Positions 30,252 through 38,739 of a DNA stretch of 64,000 bases are shown one piece after another. The notes under the pieces are model-generated. The model was given only the letters and a program-made list of their open reading frames with translations. It did not search any database and was not told where the DNA came from. This DNA comes from Oceanobacter mangrovi. GTDB lineage: Bacteria > Pseudomonadota > Gammaproteobacteria > Pseudomonadales > Oceanobacteraceae. The translations under genes and the position numbers were made by a program. The first letter of the stretch is position 1, and the number at the start of each line of letters is the position of its first letter. The stretch is from contig NZ_JAHXZR010000011.1 of the NCBI RefSeq assembly GCF_019740315.1, positions 1 through 64,000 on the forward strand. Reading direction: 5' to 3'.

Positions 30252-30317
30252 CCGGTGCTGGCCTGTTTCGCCCCGCAGTTTGCACAAACTGCCAAAGCGA
30301 TCACTAACCAGCACCGG
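30252..30317. repeat. Nested inverted repeat between the two PHB genes
   Basis: Outer arms CCGGTGCTGG (30252-30261) and CCAGCACCGG (30308-30317) enclose a second perfect palindrome, GCAGTTT-GCAC-AAACTGC (30275-30292). No U-run follows on the minus strand. It could act as a partial terminator, an mRNA-stabilising structure or an operator for the downstream hydrolase gene. Confidence 0.6.
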
Positions 30318-30346
30318 AGTCTTACAACCAGACTGACCGAGTCCGG

Positions 30347-32089
30347 TTAATCACACTGCCCTGCTTCAAAATAGCCCGAGCTGGTTTCCTTGACCCAGAC
30401 GTATGCGCCGGAAATGCTGCCAAGCAAGTCATCACCGCCAACGCTGTAATAACCCAGCTGATAATAGGCGCGGCCCGCCTGCTGGTGATTCAGCAGGCTG
30501 TCGTAGGTTTCCTGGCACTCGAAGCCAGTGCCTGAGCCATCTCCCGAGCCATCTCCCGAGCCATCTCCCGAGCCATCTCCCGAGCCGTCTCCGGAACCAT
30601 CACCAGAACCATTACAGGCTGCAGGCGCTGTGGCGTACCAGCTGCCGGTTTCTCCTTCCGTCAGGGTCACGCTGCCCCAGCTATCGTAGGCATAACCAAT
30701 ATCCTGCTGGTCTCCGGTTGAAATCGCTCGCAGGCTGTAAAGCCCACCAATCACAGCGCGTCCGGCAGTAATATGATCGCTCGGGCTGGCAGCAGCCGTA
30801 AGGCAGGTTTCCAGTGGCGCGTTGGGGTCGATAACGTCGACCTGCCGCAAAACGGTGGTGGTGCCGTCGGCATTGGTAGCGCTGTAGCTGCACTGGTAGC
30901 TGCCCACCACACTGGTATCCACCGAGCATTGGCTGCTGACGGTCAGGGCGCCACTGGCGTCCTGACAGCTGGCGCCGGCGTCAACAAAGCTGTCGTTCAA
31001 ATCAACGCTTTGCGGGTTATCGCCCAACACCGTACAAACCGGCAGGTCTGCACTGCTAATGGCGGCCTGACGGGCAAAGAAATCCCAGATGATGTCCGGG
31101 TAGCTGGGCCCAATCCGAACCGACCACTTGCCGTTATTGCCGTCTTCTCCACCAACCCAATAATGGCCGTGATCGGTGTCCTGGGTGTTCGGCGTACTGG
31201 TCGGGCCGTCCAGAATGACGGTTTCAACAATCGAATCGCCGCTTGGGGTGCCGTCGCTGGTATAGCGATTATGCTGGCAGCTGTAGTTGTTCTGGTAATA
31301 CGGCGAACAGCTGTCGCTTTGGGCCAATGCGGCGGTGGCGGTAGTAAAACCGCTGTTACCGAACACCTGTAAGTGAGCGTCGCGAATATTCAGGGCCGCC
31401 TGTTGCAGTACGGTGCAGTCGTTCTGGTTCTGCAACACCATCAGCGGAATCTTGCGGCTGTCATCCAGCTCGGCATTCATGGCACTGGCGATCTGACTAA
31501 CCGAATGAAAGGTGGCATAACCCGGGCATTGACCAGACAAGGACACCGAGGCGGAATCTTCGCCATAAGGCAAACCGGCAGCACTGGCCGCTGCCGTCCA
31601 GAACTCGTTATGGGCTACTGCCGCAACCACGGTCATGGCACCACCGGACGACAATCCGGTGATAAATCGCTGGGCCGGATTGGTCTGATACTGGCTTTCA
31701 ACCTCAGTGGCAATCGAACGCAGATCCTCTACTTCACCAGCACCTTCATGGCGCTCGGCTTCAAACCAGAAGCCCCAGCAGTTGGTATTGCGCAAGCCGT
31801 CATAACTGGTGATAAACGGCGTCACCAGCACAAAACCGTAACGGTCGGCGGCGGCCTTGAGGCCCCAGTCGTCCAATACGTCCTGCTCGGTCTGGCTACA
31901 GCCATGCAGCGCCATCACCAGTGGTGGCGACGCTGGCAGGTTGTCGGGTTGATAAACCTGGTACTGGCGGTTTTTCGATCCCGTATAGGACTCCGCCGTA
32001 AAGGTATGGGAGCTGGTGGTGCCAGCCTCGACGGTGGCCGCCGTGAGCCAGCTGCACAGCATCAGCGCAGCAAATTTACGCATCGACAT
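30347..32089 (-). CDS. Secreted type-1 PHB depolymerase with duplicated C-terminal domain
   Basis: 580 residues. A signal peptide (ALMLCSWLTAATVEA) is followed by a poly-3-hydroxybutyrate depolymerase catalytic domain of the esterase D-like type: LVMALHGCSQTEQDVLDDWG (oxyanion His), the lipase box FITGLSSGGAM (serine nucleophile) and DHGHYWVGG (catalytic His). Residues about 345-410 are a DUF5011/Ig-like module (GDNPQSVDLNDSFVDAGASC). The rest has two related cysteine-bounded modules, each with H-x-x-A-G-R-A, joined by a Gly-Ser-Gly-Asp repeat linker. It should cut extracellular or released PHB into oligomers. Start has GAGGA upstream. Promoter lies in 32090-32558. Confidence 0.88.
   Translation of the reverse strand: MSMRKFAALMLCSWLTAATVEAGTTSSHTFTAESYTGSKNRQYQVYQPDNLPASPPLVMALHGCSQTEQDVLDDWGLKAAADRYGFVLVTPFITSYDGLRNTNCWGFWFEAERHEGAGEVEDLRSIATEVESQYQTNPAQRFITGLSSGGAMTVVAAVAHNEFWTAAASAAGLPYGEDSASVSLSGQCPGYATFHSVSQIASAMNAELDDSRKIPLMVLQNQNDCTVLQQAALNIRDAHLQVFGNSGFTTATAALAQSDSCSPYYQNNYSCQHNRYTSDGTPSGDSIVETVILDGPTSTPNTQDTDHGHYWVGGEDGNNGKWSVRIGPSYPDIIWDFFARQAAISSADLPVCTVLGDNPQSVDLNDSFVDAGASCQDASGALTVSSQCSVDTSVVGSYQCSYSATNADGTTTVLRQVDVIDPNAPLETCLTAAASPSDHITAGRAVIGGLYSLRAISTGDQQDIGYAYDSWGSVTLTEGETGSWYATAPAACNGSGDGSGDGSGDGSGDGSGDGSGDGSGTGFECQETYDSLLNHQQAGRAYYQLGYYSVGGDDLLGSISGAYVWVKETSSGYFEAGQCD
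30531..30613 (-). repeat. In-frame 12-bp tandem repeat coding Gly-Ser-Gly-Asp linker
   Basis: About six copies of a 12-bp unit (GAGCCATCTCCC in window orientation), encoding (Gly-Asp-Gly-Ser)n. The copies nearest 30535-30585 are identical, and those toward 30613 have drifted at third positions. Copy number could change by slippage without breaking the frame. Confidence 0.85.
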
Positions 32090-32558
32090 ATCCGCTGTCC
32101 TCTTATTGTTATTAAAAGTTGATATTGAAGGTCGTTATTCAGCGTTGTGTGGAACTGAGTGAATGGTCAGACTGGCTGCGGGTTGATTCATCTTCCATAA
32201 CGGTCGATAGAGAAACATCCTGTTGCGGTTCCTGCCCCAGCAGCGCACCTGCCGATGGCTATTGTGGGTATCCGCCAAAGATTAACTGCCGTTCTTTAGT
32301 TGCAGACGGTGGCTGTATTCGAGCCAGCCTGAGAGAAAGGAATGATCAAAGCCCGCCAGACAGACGTAATGCTGTTCACTTAAGCGTTTGTCGCCATAAA
32401 TTGTCGTCATCCTGAACTGTTCGAGCCGTGCAGTATCAGGATCCAAAAGCCCTATGGATCCCGGATCTGCTTCGCGTCCGGGATGACGTGGATTTATTAA
32501 ATGAACCGCATCAGCCAGACAGGCGGGCCTTGTGACGGACTGATGCGGGGTCAGAGAC
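32090..32558. other. Intergenic region with one degenerate 120-bp-family repeat unit
   Basis: A 469-bp stretch without a convincing gene. 32405-32495 contains a degenerate member of the family seen at 38740 and 43200: GTCATCCTGAAC near 32407, CAGGATCC, then TATGGATCC, and finally GGGATGACG near 32485. The part next to 32090 should hold the PHB depolymerase promoter. A frame running 32119-32415 lacks a signal, a family match and a ribosome-binding site, and was not called. Confidence 0.55.
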
Positions 32559-33488
32559 TCAGTTCAAATAGAGCTTGCGCAGTTGGGCGATATCCGCCGC
32601 GGAAACGTCCAGTTCCTTGTCGAGATACTGTTCAACCGAGCCGTAGTCCTTTTCGATCTGGTTGAGGGCGAAGTTGATAAAAGGTACGCCGTCGTTGGTG
32701 AATACCGGCGGTACGGTTTTTATTTCCTTGCTGAAATGATGGGCAATCATTTTGGCGAATGCGTTGGTCTCGGCTGCTTTTTGCAGATCAACACCCGCCA
32801 TTTCCACGTCTGGACGACGGAACGCCGGAGTCAGCACGTAATCCTGTACCACCTGTGCCCGTGGTACGCCCAACGCCGACAACATCAGTGCCGAAGCAAT
32901 ACCGGTGCGGTCCTGGCCAGCGGAGCAATGTACAACAATCGGCGCGTTGCCCTTGATGGCATTGTCAAAGTAGTCGCTCAGCTGCTGCTTGATGCCTGTG
33001 TGCATGGTCTGGTAGGCCGTTGCCATGTCAAACGCCTGCTTCTGGTTGGCGGCATTACGGCTGGCCGCCATCATGGCGACGATGCTGTAGTCCGTGGCGA
33101 CATAATGCACCTTGCTGTTTTGCAGCCAGCGGTCCGGGAACAGATCGCGCTCTTCGGTACTGCGCAGGTCGACCACAGTGTCGAAAACAAATCCGGCCAG
33201 GTATTGCTGGTCGGCTTCAGTGAAATTGGTCATCGCTGCCGAACGGAACAGCATCCCCTTGCGTACTTCCTTGCCATCGGCGGTTTTATAACCACCCAGA
33301 TCACGGAAGTTGGAACCGCCTTCCAACGGCAGCACCCGGTCATAGGTAGCGGCAACACCGGCTTTTGCCTGCATGGCAGCTGCCTTGTCGATATCGGCTG
33401 CTGCCAGGCTGGAAAGGGATGCGGTTGCGCCCAGCATCAGAGCCGTCGCGATCAGTTTCAGTGGCAACACCGGCTTCAGCAGCGTCAT
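32559..33488 (-). CDS. Exported tyrosine/serine protein phosphatase (Y_phosphatase3)
   Basis: 309 residues. A signal peptide (LKLIATALMLGATASLSSLA, ending AAA) precedes a PF13350-type phosphatase domain. The family landmarks are GGSNFRDLGGYKTADG near the N-terminus, LRSTEERDLFPDRW, and the catalytic P-loop VVHCSAGQDRTGIASALM (H-C-x5-R, with Cys nucleophile and Arg). The C-terminal LNQIEKDYGSVEQYLDKEL is also typical. Exported members act on phosphoproteins or phosphoinositides outside the cytoplasm; the substrate here is unknown. GAGGAAATCCC precedes ATG 33488. The gene appears monocistronic. Confidence 0.85.
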   Translation of the reverse strand: MTLLKPVLPLKLIATALMLGATASLSSLAAADIDKAAAMQAKAGVAATYDRVLPLEGGSNFRDLGGYKTADGKEVRKGMLFRSAAMTNFTEADQQYLAGFVFDTVVDLRSTEERDLFPDRWLQNSKVHYVATDYSIVAMMAASRNAANQKQAFDMATAYQTMHTGIKQQLSDYFDNAIKGNAPIVVHCSAGQDRTGIASALMLSALGVPRAQVVQDYVLTPAFRRPDVEMAGVDLQKAAETNAFAKMIAHHFSKEIKTVPPVFTNDGVPFINFALNQIEKDYGSVEQYLDKELDVSAADIAQLRKLYLN

Positions 33489-33840
33489 GGGATTTCCTCA
33501 ATAGATGGTTTGATGTCAAAAAGAGGGCCAGGCACACGCACCTGAACAGCGGCATCCGCCACAGTGCCGCCCGGAGAACCGGTGCGCCGCCCTGCCTGCA
33601 ACCAGCGTTGAAAATTCCGGTGACAGTTATGTTAATGGGTGATTGATGAGGATTTATTAGATGTCTATAACGTGTCGCTGAACCAGCCGGGCCGGTTACA
33701 GACATCTCAAACAGCTCCAACAAGATCCAAAGCGGGTAAAAAGCAGGCTAAAAGACAGTAATGCCAGTCAGCCCAGGCGCTGAATCGGTGCGCGTTTAGA
33801 AGGACACAGACAGAGCACAAGACAGCACTGAAAATTGCGC
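33489..33840. other. Intergenic region, no gene recognised
   Basis: A 352-bp stretch between the phosphatase start and the end of the membrane winged-helix gene, both on the minus strand. It should hold the phosphatase promoter and the upstream operon's terminator. A GATGTCT (33660-33666) / AGACATC inverted repeat spaced about 35 bp apart is the only structure noticed. No supported open frame is present. Confidence 0.4.
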
Positions 33841-35061
33841 CTAAACGGCGATAGAAAGCGGGATATTCGGGCGCTGCAGCCGAATCGCCGCAGCCTCGGT
33901 GGCAATCCGGTACTGGAACCGCGAGGTACTGAGGTCACGCTCCTGTTCAAACAGATACGGTGCTGCCAGTTGCTCACCCAGCAAGGCCACCAGATGCTCC
34001 TTGATACGGCTGCGGTTCTGGTCGAGGGTTTTGGCCCGCAGGCCTTTTTCACGCAGGTCATTGATAGCGCGGTTGTGGCCGTTCAGCTCCTCCATCAACT
34101 CAATCAGTGATTGCGCCAGCTGCTTATCGCCCTTGTCGGCTCTGGGGTTGGTAATCCAGCCGCCCTGATCGCCAGCCTGCTGGCGCATCAGCGCATACCA
34201 GTAGTAATAACAGAACGGCGTGGTCGGCAGCCGTACTTCAATGCCGTGCAACCAGATGCTGCCATCGGCGGCATTGATCCGCAGTTCCGGGCTGGCCGTT
34301 GCGACCACCAATGCCTGCGATAAATCACCATCATGCAGCTGCAGTCCCAATGTCAGCCATTCCCGCTGTGCCGGGGTCAGTTCTGAAAATCCTGTCAGAC
34401 CTGCGATTTCCTCCAGCAGCGCCGCCGCCCGCTGCGACCAGCCAAGTTCAGCCAGTGTCAGTAAATAATCCAGCAAGGGTTCGGATGGCATCGCTGCCGC
34501 AAGCGGTGCCAGCCGGATCGCTTCAGTCTGTTCAACCCCTGCAGCCAACAAAGCCTGCTGGTAATAACGCTGACGCTCAGACAATGGCCGTGGCAGCAAT
34601 AACATCAAAGCTCCGGCCAACAACACCAGTAACAAACGACTGCCCAGCAAATAGCTCCAGTTGGTTTCCAGCTGCAGCGCCAGACGAACTTCAAAGTCAC
34701 CAGTGTCGCGCTTCCAGCTGAGATCCAGCGGACGTTCGCCGCTTTGTAGTTGCGCAAATTGATGTTGCTGGATTTCCAGCACCCGCAACTGGCCACCGAC
34801 AATTTCGCCGATGCCGGGATTCAGCGTCACACTGGCAATATCGGCTGCCATACCATCGGCCAATGCCTGCCAGCTGCTGGCCGATCCATTCCATTGCTCC
34901 GGGGTGAATTCCAGCCGTGGGCGGAATTGCTGCAGCAACTGTTGTTCGATGGCTGTCGCCATCTGTTGATGAGCCTGCCAGTAACCCTGCACACCCAGAA
35001 CCGCCCACAGCAGCCCGGCCAGACCAGCGACAAGCATTGAATGTTTGCTATCTAGTCGCAT
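33841..35061 (-). CDS. Two-span membrane protein with winged-helix-like C-terminal domain
   Basis: 406 residues, family not named. A first membrane helix (about 9-27) is followed by a ~105-residue periplasmic segment, a second helix (about 141-157) and a ~250-residue cytoplasmic part. The last 130 residues (IWLHGIEVRLPTTPFCYYYW, then LNGHNRAINDLREKGLRAKT, SRIKEHLVALLGEQLAAPYL and RFQYRI) have the order expected of a winged helix, with the S-R-I-x-x-x-L-x-x-x-L-G-E-x-L-A-x-P-Y pattern seen in winged-helix tails of some CRISPR-accessory and regulatory proteins. A ToxR-like membrane-bound regulator is one reading; this is inference. It overlaps the upstream binding-protein-like gene by 10 bp. 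Confidence 0.6.
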   Translation of the reverse strand: MRLDSKHSMLVAGLAGLLWAVLGVQGYWQAHQQMATAIEQQLLQQFRPRLEFTPEQWNGSASSWQALADGMAADIASVTLNPGIGEIVGGQLRVLEIQQHQFAQLQSGERPLDLSWKRDTGDFEVRLALQLETNWSYLLGSRLLLVLLAGALMLLLPRPLSERQRYYQQALLAAGVEQTEAIRLAPLAAAMPSEPLLDYLLTLAELGWSQRAAALLEEIAGLTGFSELTPAQREWLTLGLQLHDGDLSQALVVATASPELRINAADGSIWLHGIEVRLPTTPFCYYYWYALMRQQAGDQGGWITNPRADKGDKQLAQSLIELMEELNGHNRAINDLREKGLRAKTLDQNRSRIKEHLVALLGEQLAAPYLFEQERDLSTSRFQYRIATEAAAIRLQRPNIPLSIAV

Positions 35062-35927
35062 CGCAAGTCACCTGCCAGCATGATCTTTTCAGTTGAAACA
35101 AACGGCACCGCCGCCACCGCCTGATACAGTTCGCAAGCCACTTTGGTCGAGCTCAGCAAACCACTCTTGATATACCAGTTGGCGCCCGGCATTGCCGGTT
35201 CCAGCAAGAGTGCGTAGTCGTAATGCACGCCGTAACTGCTGAGCAACCACAAGGGCGTCGGAATGATATCGACCTCGCCGCTCTCAAACGCCTGATAGAG
35301 AGCAGGCAAGGTGTTGTATTCACGAAAAGCCAGGGTTTTGGCATCGAGGCCAGCATGCTGCAGCGACGTAATAGGTTGCAGATAAAAGGTCTGGCTGATG
35401 CCGCCCGCCAGTACGCCGATCTTTTTGTCAGCCAGATATTCGGGCGTTAACGCCACTGGCCGTCCCTTGCTGAGCCAATAGACCTTGAACGGCGCAGTAC
35501 TGGCCAGCACGCCGTAATATTGCTCCAGATCCGGCACCAGACCATGCAGGGCATAATCCCGCCCCCACATCACATCGTATTGCTGCTCAATAATATGCTG
35601 GGCACTGAGGAAGCTTTTGTAGCGCCAGATGATATCAATGCCGGCAAATTGCTGCGCCAGCAACTCCGAGCGACAGAGGATTTCCAGCATCTTGTCGGCT
35701 CCCAGCGAACTGCCCAGCAGAATACTGAGGCGTTCTGTCTGCTGCTGTTGCGGTGCAGGCTTAGTCAGGGTCGTCAGCTCACAGCTGGCCGACAGGTAAT
35801 CCCGCAACACAAACGGCTGTGGCTGCTGCTGTACCATGCCCATACTGGCCAGCAGCACAGCAGCCGCCGCCACCAGCAGTAATAACCAGTAGCGCACGGG
35901 ATTGTGTATTTGAAAGTTCTGCAACAC
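35052..35927 (-). CDS. Membrane-tethered periplasmic binding-protein-like protein
   Basis: 291 residues starting at a GTG. One N-terminal hydrophobic segment (YWLLLLVAAAAVLLASMGM) has no obvious cleavage site and may act as an anchor. The periplasmic part looks like a type 2 substrate-binding fold of the PhnD/SsuA kind: LSILLGSSLGADKMLEIL, a first-domain strand DVMWGRDYALHGLVPD, then LADKKIGVLAGGISQTFYLQ and FESGEVDIIPTPLWLLSS. Two cysteines (SASCELTT and KVACELYQ) may pair. There is no permease or ATPase nearby, so transport is unlikely. With the overlapping membrane winged-helix gene it suggests a ligand-sensing pair. Divergent from the SDR gene. Confidence 0.6.
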   Translation of the reverse strand: MLQNFQIHNPVRYWLLLLVAAAAVLLASMGMVQQQPQPFVLRDYLSASCELTTLTKPAPQQQQTERLSILLGSSLGADKMLEILCRSELLAQQFAGIDIIWRYKSFLSAQHIIEQQYDVMWGRDYALHGLVPDLEQYYGVLASTAPFKVYWLSKGRPVALTPEYLADKKIGVLAGGISQTFYLQPITSLQHAGLDAKTLAFREYNTLPALYQAFESGEVDIIPTPLWLLSSYGVHYDYALLLEPAMPGANWYIKSGLLSSTKVACELYQAVAAVPFVSTEKIMLAGDLRCD

Positions 35928-36211
35928 GGCAACGGCCAGTTAACAACAAAGGCTGCTATTTTTATTTCAAAGCCATGACAAAAACATGACAGAAGCAGAC
36001 AGTTCCGGCGACACATATCAAGTTATTGAGCAACGACACACTAGGGCCGTTGCCGTAAACCACCGGCCAGTTATGCTAAAACCTGCCAGCCAGGCCTGGG
36101 GGCGTCAGATAGTCATCTGTGGGATGCTGTTATCCAACCAAGCTGGTGAACCGCACATCAGAGACGGGCTCCAAACCCTCACACTGAGTCCACCTAGCAA
36201 GGAGATACGTC

Positions 36212-36970
36212 ATGATTGATTACCAGCTGAAAGGCAAAGTCGCCATGATCACCGGAGCAGCTTCCGGTATTGGTTTCGCAATTGCAGAAAAAATGGCCGC
36301 GTCTGGTGCCGCCCTGTCACTCTGGGATGTATCGGAAGATCACCTCACCAGCGCGATCGAAAAGCTCAAGCACTACGATGTGCCAATGCTGGCGATTGTC
36401 GCTGACGTCAGCGATGCAGACGCGGTCGCCGCCGGTGTAGAACGCACCGTCGCTGAGCTCGGTCGGCTGGATATCGGCGTCAACAACGCCGGTATTGGTG
36501 GCCCGGCCGCCAAATCGGCGGAATACCCGATCGACGGCTGGAACAAGGTTATCAATATCAACCTCAACGGCGTGTTTTATTGCCAGCGTGCGCAGCTGCA
36601 AACCATGGTAAAACAGGGCTCCGGCAGTATCGTTAATATGGCTTCGATTCTGGGTCAGGTGGGGATTGCCATGTCACCTGCCTATGTCGCCGCCAAACAC
36701 GGTGTGGTTGGTATGACCAAATCCGCTGCTCTGGAACACGCCGCTGACGGCATTCGTCTCAACTCCGTCGGTCCGGGCTTTATTCACACGCCGCTGGTCG
36801 ATGAAACCCTTGATAAGGAAACCCAGGATTATCTGGCCACCCAACACGCGCTCAATCGTATGGGCACGCCAGCTGAAGTTGCCGAACTGGTATGCTGGCT
36901 CGCCAGCGACGCTGCCTCATTCGTAACCGGCACCTACTACGCCGTTGATGGTGGTTATCTGGCTAAATAA
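36212..36970 (+). CDS. SDR-family oxidoreductase (classical)
   Basis: 252 residues. The Rossmann glycine motif TGAASGIG (about 15-22), the D-V pair near residue 68 (VADVSDADAV), NNAGIGG, a serine in VNMASILGQVG, and catalytic YVAAKHG (Y-x-x-x-K) define a classical short-chain dehydrogenase. Asp42 (SLWDVSEDH) after the second strand suggests NAD(H) rather than NADP(H). The C-terminal DAASFVTGTYYAVDGGYLAK is typical of the FabG-like subgroup. The substrate is unknown. AAGGAGATA precedes the start. It is divergent from the binding-protein/winged-helix pair and could be a target of it. A terminator follows. Confidence 0.85.
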   Translation: MIDYQLKGKVAMITGAASGIGFAIAEKMAASGAALSLWDVSEDHLTSAIEKLKHYDVPMLAIVADVSDADAVAAGVERTVAELGRLDIGVNNAGIGGPAAKSAEYPIDGWNKVININLNGVFYCQRAQLQTMVKQGSGSIVNMASILGQVGIAMSPAYVAAKHGVVGMTKSAALEHAADGIRLNSVGPGFIHTPLVDETLDKETQDYLATQHALNRMGTPAEVAELVCWLASDAASFVTGTYYAVDGGYLAK

Positions 36971-36976
36971 CGCGCC

Positions 36977-37016
36977 TCCCGGCAGAGGGATTTCGCCTTT
37001 TGCCGGGACTTTTTTC
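36977..37016 (+). terminator. Rho-independent terminator after the SDR gene
   Basis: An 8-bp stem TCCCGGCA (36977-36984) / TGCCGGGA (37001-37008) with further weaker pairing inside the 16-nt loop, followed by CTTTTTTC. It starts 7 bp after the stop codon. Confidence 0.85.
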
Positions 37017-37296
37017 AGCCGTTTTTCCTGCTCAAAAATCCTGCCTGTCAGCGCCACTGGCGACTGTTTTCACAGTTTCAAAAAAGTTGTCTGTTTACGT
37101 CATTATTTAGTTGAAAATTTAACCAGTAATGGTAAAACACGCGTCTCTTTCCGACCCTGTTTCTTTCTGAAATAACAGCTCATTCCAGAGCTATTCACGT
37201 CACCATCAAAGTACTCACTGGCATACTCGCCAGGGCGTCGTTGATCCTGCGTGAAACGGTCGTTTATTACCGCTTAAATTCATCACAGAGGACACC

Positions 37297-37410
37297 ATGA
37301 AAGCTTCCGGCTTTTGCCACGGTCATATTTCTCAATGGCTGAGGCTCGCTGCTGTCAAGGCGACAGCATCGTCTATCGTTACCCATATGCCGTCATGGAG
37401 GTATGCGTAA
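37297..37410 (+). CDS. Candidate 37-codon leader peptide coupled to the MFS gene
   Basis: An ATG at 37297 with AGAGGA at ideal spacing opens a 37-codon frame beginning MKASGFCHGHISQWLRLAAV and ending in WRYA. Its TAA stop (37408-37410) overlaps the ATG of the following MFS gene (TAATG). The peptide is basic, has no membrane segment and resembles nothing known to me. The good ribosome-binding site and exact stop-start overlap argue for a translated leader that couples or regulates the transporter. No run of a single amino-acid codon, as in attenuators, is seen. Conservation in relatives would be needed to call it a real gene. Confidence 0.45.
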   Translation: MKASGFCHGHISQWLRLAAVKATASSIVTHMPSWRYA

Positions 37411-38723
37411 TGATTCCGGTGGTTATGCCTATTTTTTCGCTGCTGGTTGGCGTTGCCTTACTGCTGTTCGGCAGCGGCTTGCTAAATACCCTGCTGTCAT
37501 TGCGCGGCGGCCTGGAAGGTTATAGCGACAGCCTGATCGGCTATATCATGTCCGGCTATTTCTTCGGCTATTTTGTTGGTTCCTTTATGGGCCTGAAACT
37601 GCTGCGCCGGGTTGGCCATGTACGGGCGTTTTCCCTCTGTGCCGCCGTTTCAGCAGCAACCGTCCTGTTGCACGTGCTGATCGTGAACCCTTATATCTGG
37701 ATTGTGCTGCGGGTCATTACCGGCGCAACCCTGGTGATTCTGTACACCATCATTGAAAGCTGGCTGAACGATCAGACACCGGCAGAAAAACGCGGTCAGG
37801 TGTTTGCGGTGTATATCGCCGTCACGCTGGCAGCCCTGGCGCTGACCCAGCAATTGCTGGTACTCGACAGTCCGCTGAATTTCACCCTCTTTGCGATTGC
37901 CGCCATGCTGGTGTGTGTGAGCCTGATTCCAGTCAGCTGGACCCGCTTGCCACAGCCCAAGGTGACCAACGTCAGCCGCTATTCCTTACGCAAGCTGATG
38001 CGTCAGGCGCCTTTGGCGGTAATGGGCAGTGCCTTGTCCGGCCTGGTCATGGGCGCGTTCTGGGGCCTGATGCCAATTTATGGCCAACGTATTGGTCTGG
38101 ACGCCGGACAGGTTGCCAACCTGATGTCAGCAGCGATTATTGGTGGCTTCCTGTTCCAGTATCCGATCGGCCGTTTCTCTGACGGTTACGACCGCCGTAT
38201 TGTGTTGGGTGCCATTTCAGCACTGGGCTTTGTGGTAACCCTGATCAGCTGGCTGCTGCCGATCCCCTACTGGATGCTGCTGCTGAATATTGCCTTGTGG
38301 GGCGGGGCCGCCTTCTCACTCTACCCGGTCGCGGTCGCCCACCTGGTCGACCATATCGACAGCAACGACATTTTGCCTGCGGGCAGCGCCAACCTGCTGG
38401 TTTACGGCATTGGTGCAGCCATTGGCCCGGCCGTGAGCGGTGAAGTCATGCAAGCCACCGGCCCTGGTGCCCTGCTGGCGTTGTTCGCACTGTCCCATGG
38501 GGTTTATGTGGCCTATGTGGTGTACCGTCTCAAACGTCCAGCCGCCAGTGTTGAAGAACAGCCTGAATCCCCGGCTGCCTTTGTACCTATGCTGCGTACC
38601 TCACCCGCGGTACTGGAAATGCACCCGGACGAACCACTGGCAGAAGAAACTCCGCTGGACGTCGCGGCCAATCAGCCATTTGATGAACCACCGGCTCCGC
38701 CAAAGGCAGCTTCCGGTAACTGA
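37410..38723 (+). CDS. YcaD-like MFS transporter (paralogue 1)
   Basis: 437 residues with 12 predicted membrane helices. The N-terminal half has LLNTLLSLRGGLEGYSDSLI and GYIMSGYFFGYFVGSFMGLK. The loop 2-3 signature and LYTIIESWLNDQTPAEKRGQ are shared almost residue for residue with the second MFS protein at 55390. These features place it with the YcaD-type group of the major facilitator superfamily. A cytoplasmic Pro/Glu-rich tail (about 395-437) follows the last helix. GGAGG lies 8 nt before ATG 37410. Substrate unknown; the paralogue sits next to a glucosylglycerol synthase gene, so export or import of a small polar solute is a reasonable guess. Confidence 0.85.
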   Translation: MIPVVMPIFSLLVGVALLLFGSGLLNTLLSLRGGLEGYSDSLIGYIMSGYFFGYFVGSFMGLKLLRRVGHVRAFSLCAAVSAATVLLHVLIVNPYIWIVLRVITGATLVILYTIIESWLNDQTPAEKRGQVFAVYIAVTLAALALTQQLLVLDSPLNFTLFAIAAMLVCVSLIPVSWTRLPQPKVTNVSRYSLRKLMRQAPLAVMGSALSGLVMGAFWGLMPIYGQRIGLDAGQVANLMSAAIIGGFLFQYPIGRFSDGYDRRIVLGAISALGFVVTLISWLLPIPYWMLLLNIALWGGAAFSLYPVAVAHLVDHIDSNDILPAGSANLLVYGIGAAIGPAVSGEVMQATGPGALLALFALSHGVYVAYVVYRLKRPAASVEEQPESPAAFVPMLRTSPAVLEMHPDEPLAEETPLDVAANQPFDEPPAPPKAASGN

Positions 38724-38739
38724 CAGCCAGACTGGGTCG

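Noticed and set aside
32119-32415. Open frame of 98 codons upstream of the PHB depolymerase
   Set aside because: No ribosome-binding site, signal peptide or recognisable domain, atypical composition, and it runs into a repeat element.
33841-35927. ABC importer made of the binding-protein-like and membrane proteins
   Set aside because: The membrane protein has only two helices and no permease motif, and no ATPase gene is adjacent.
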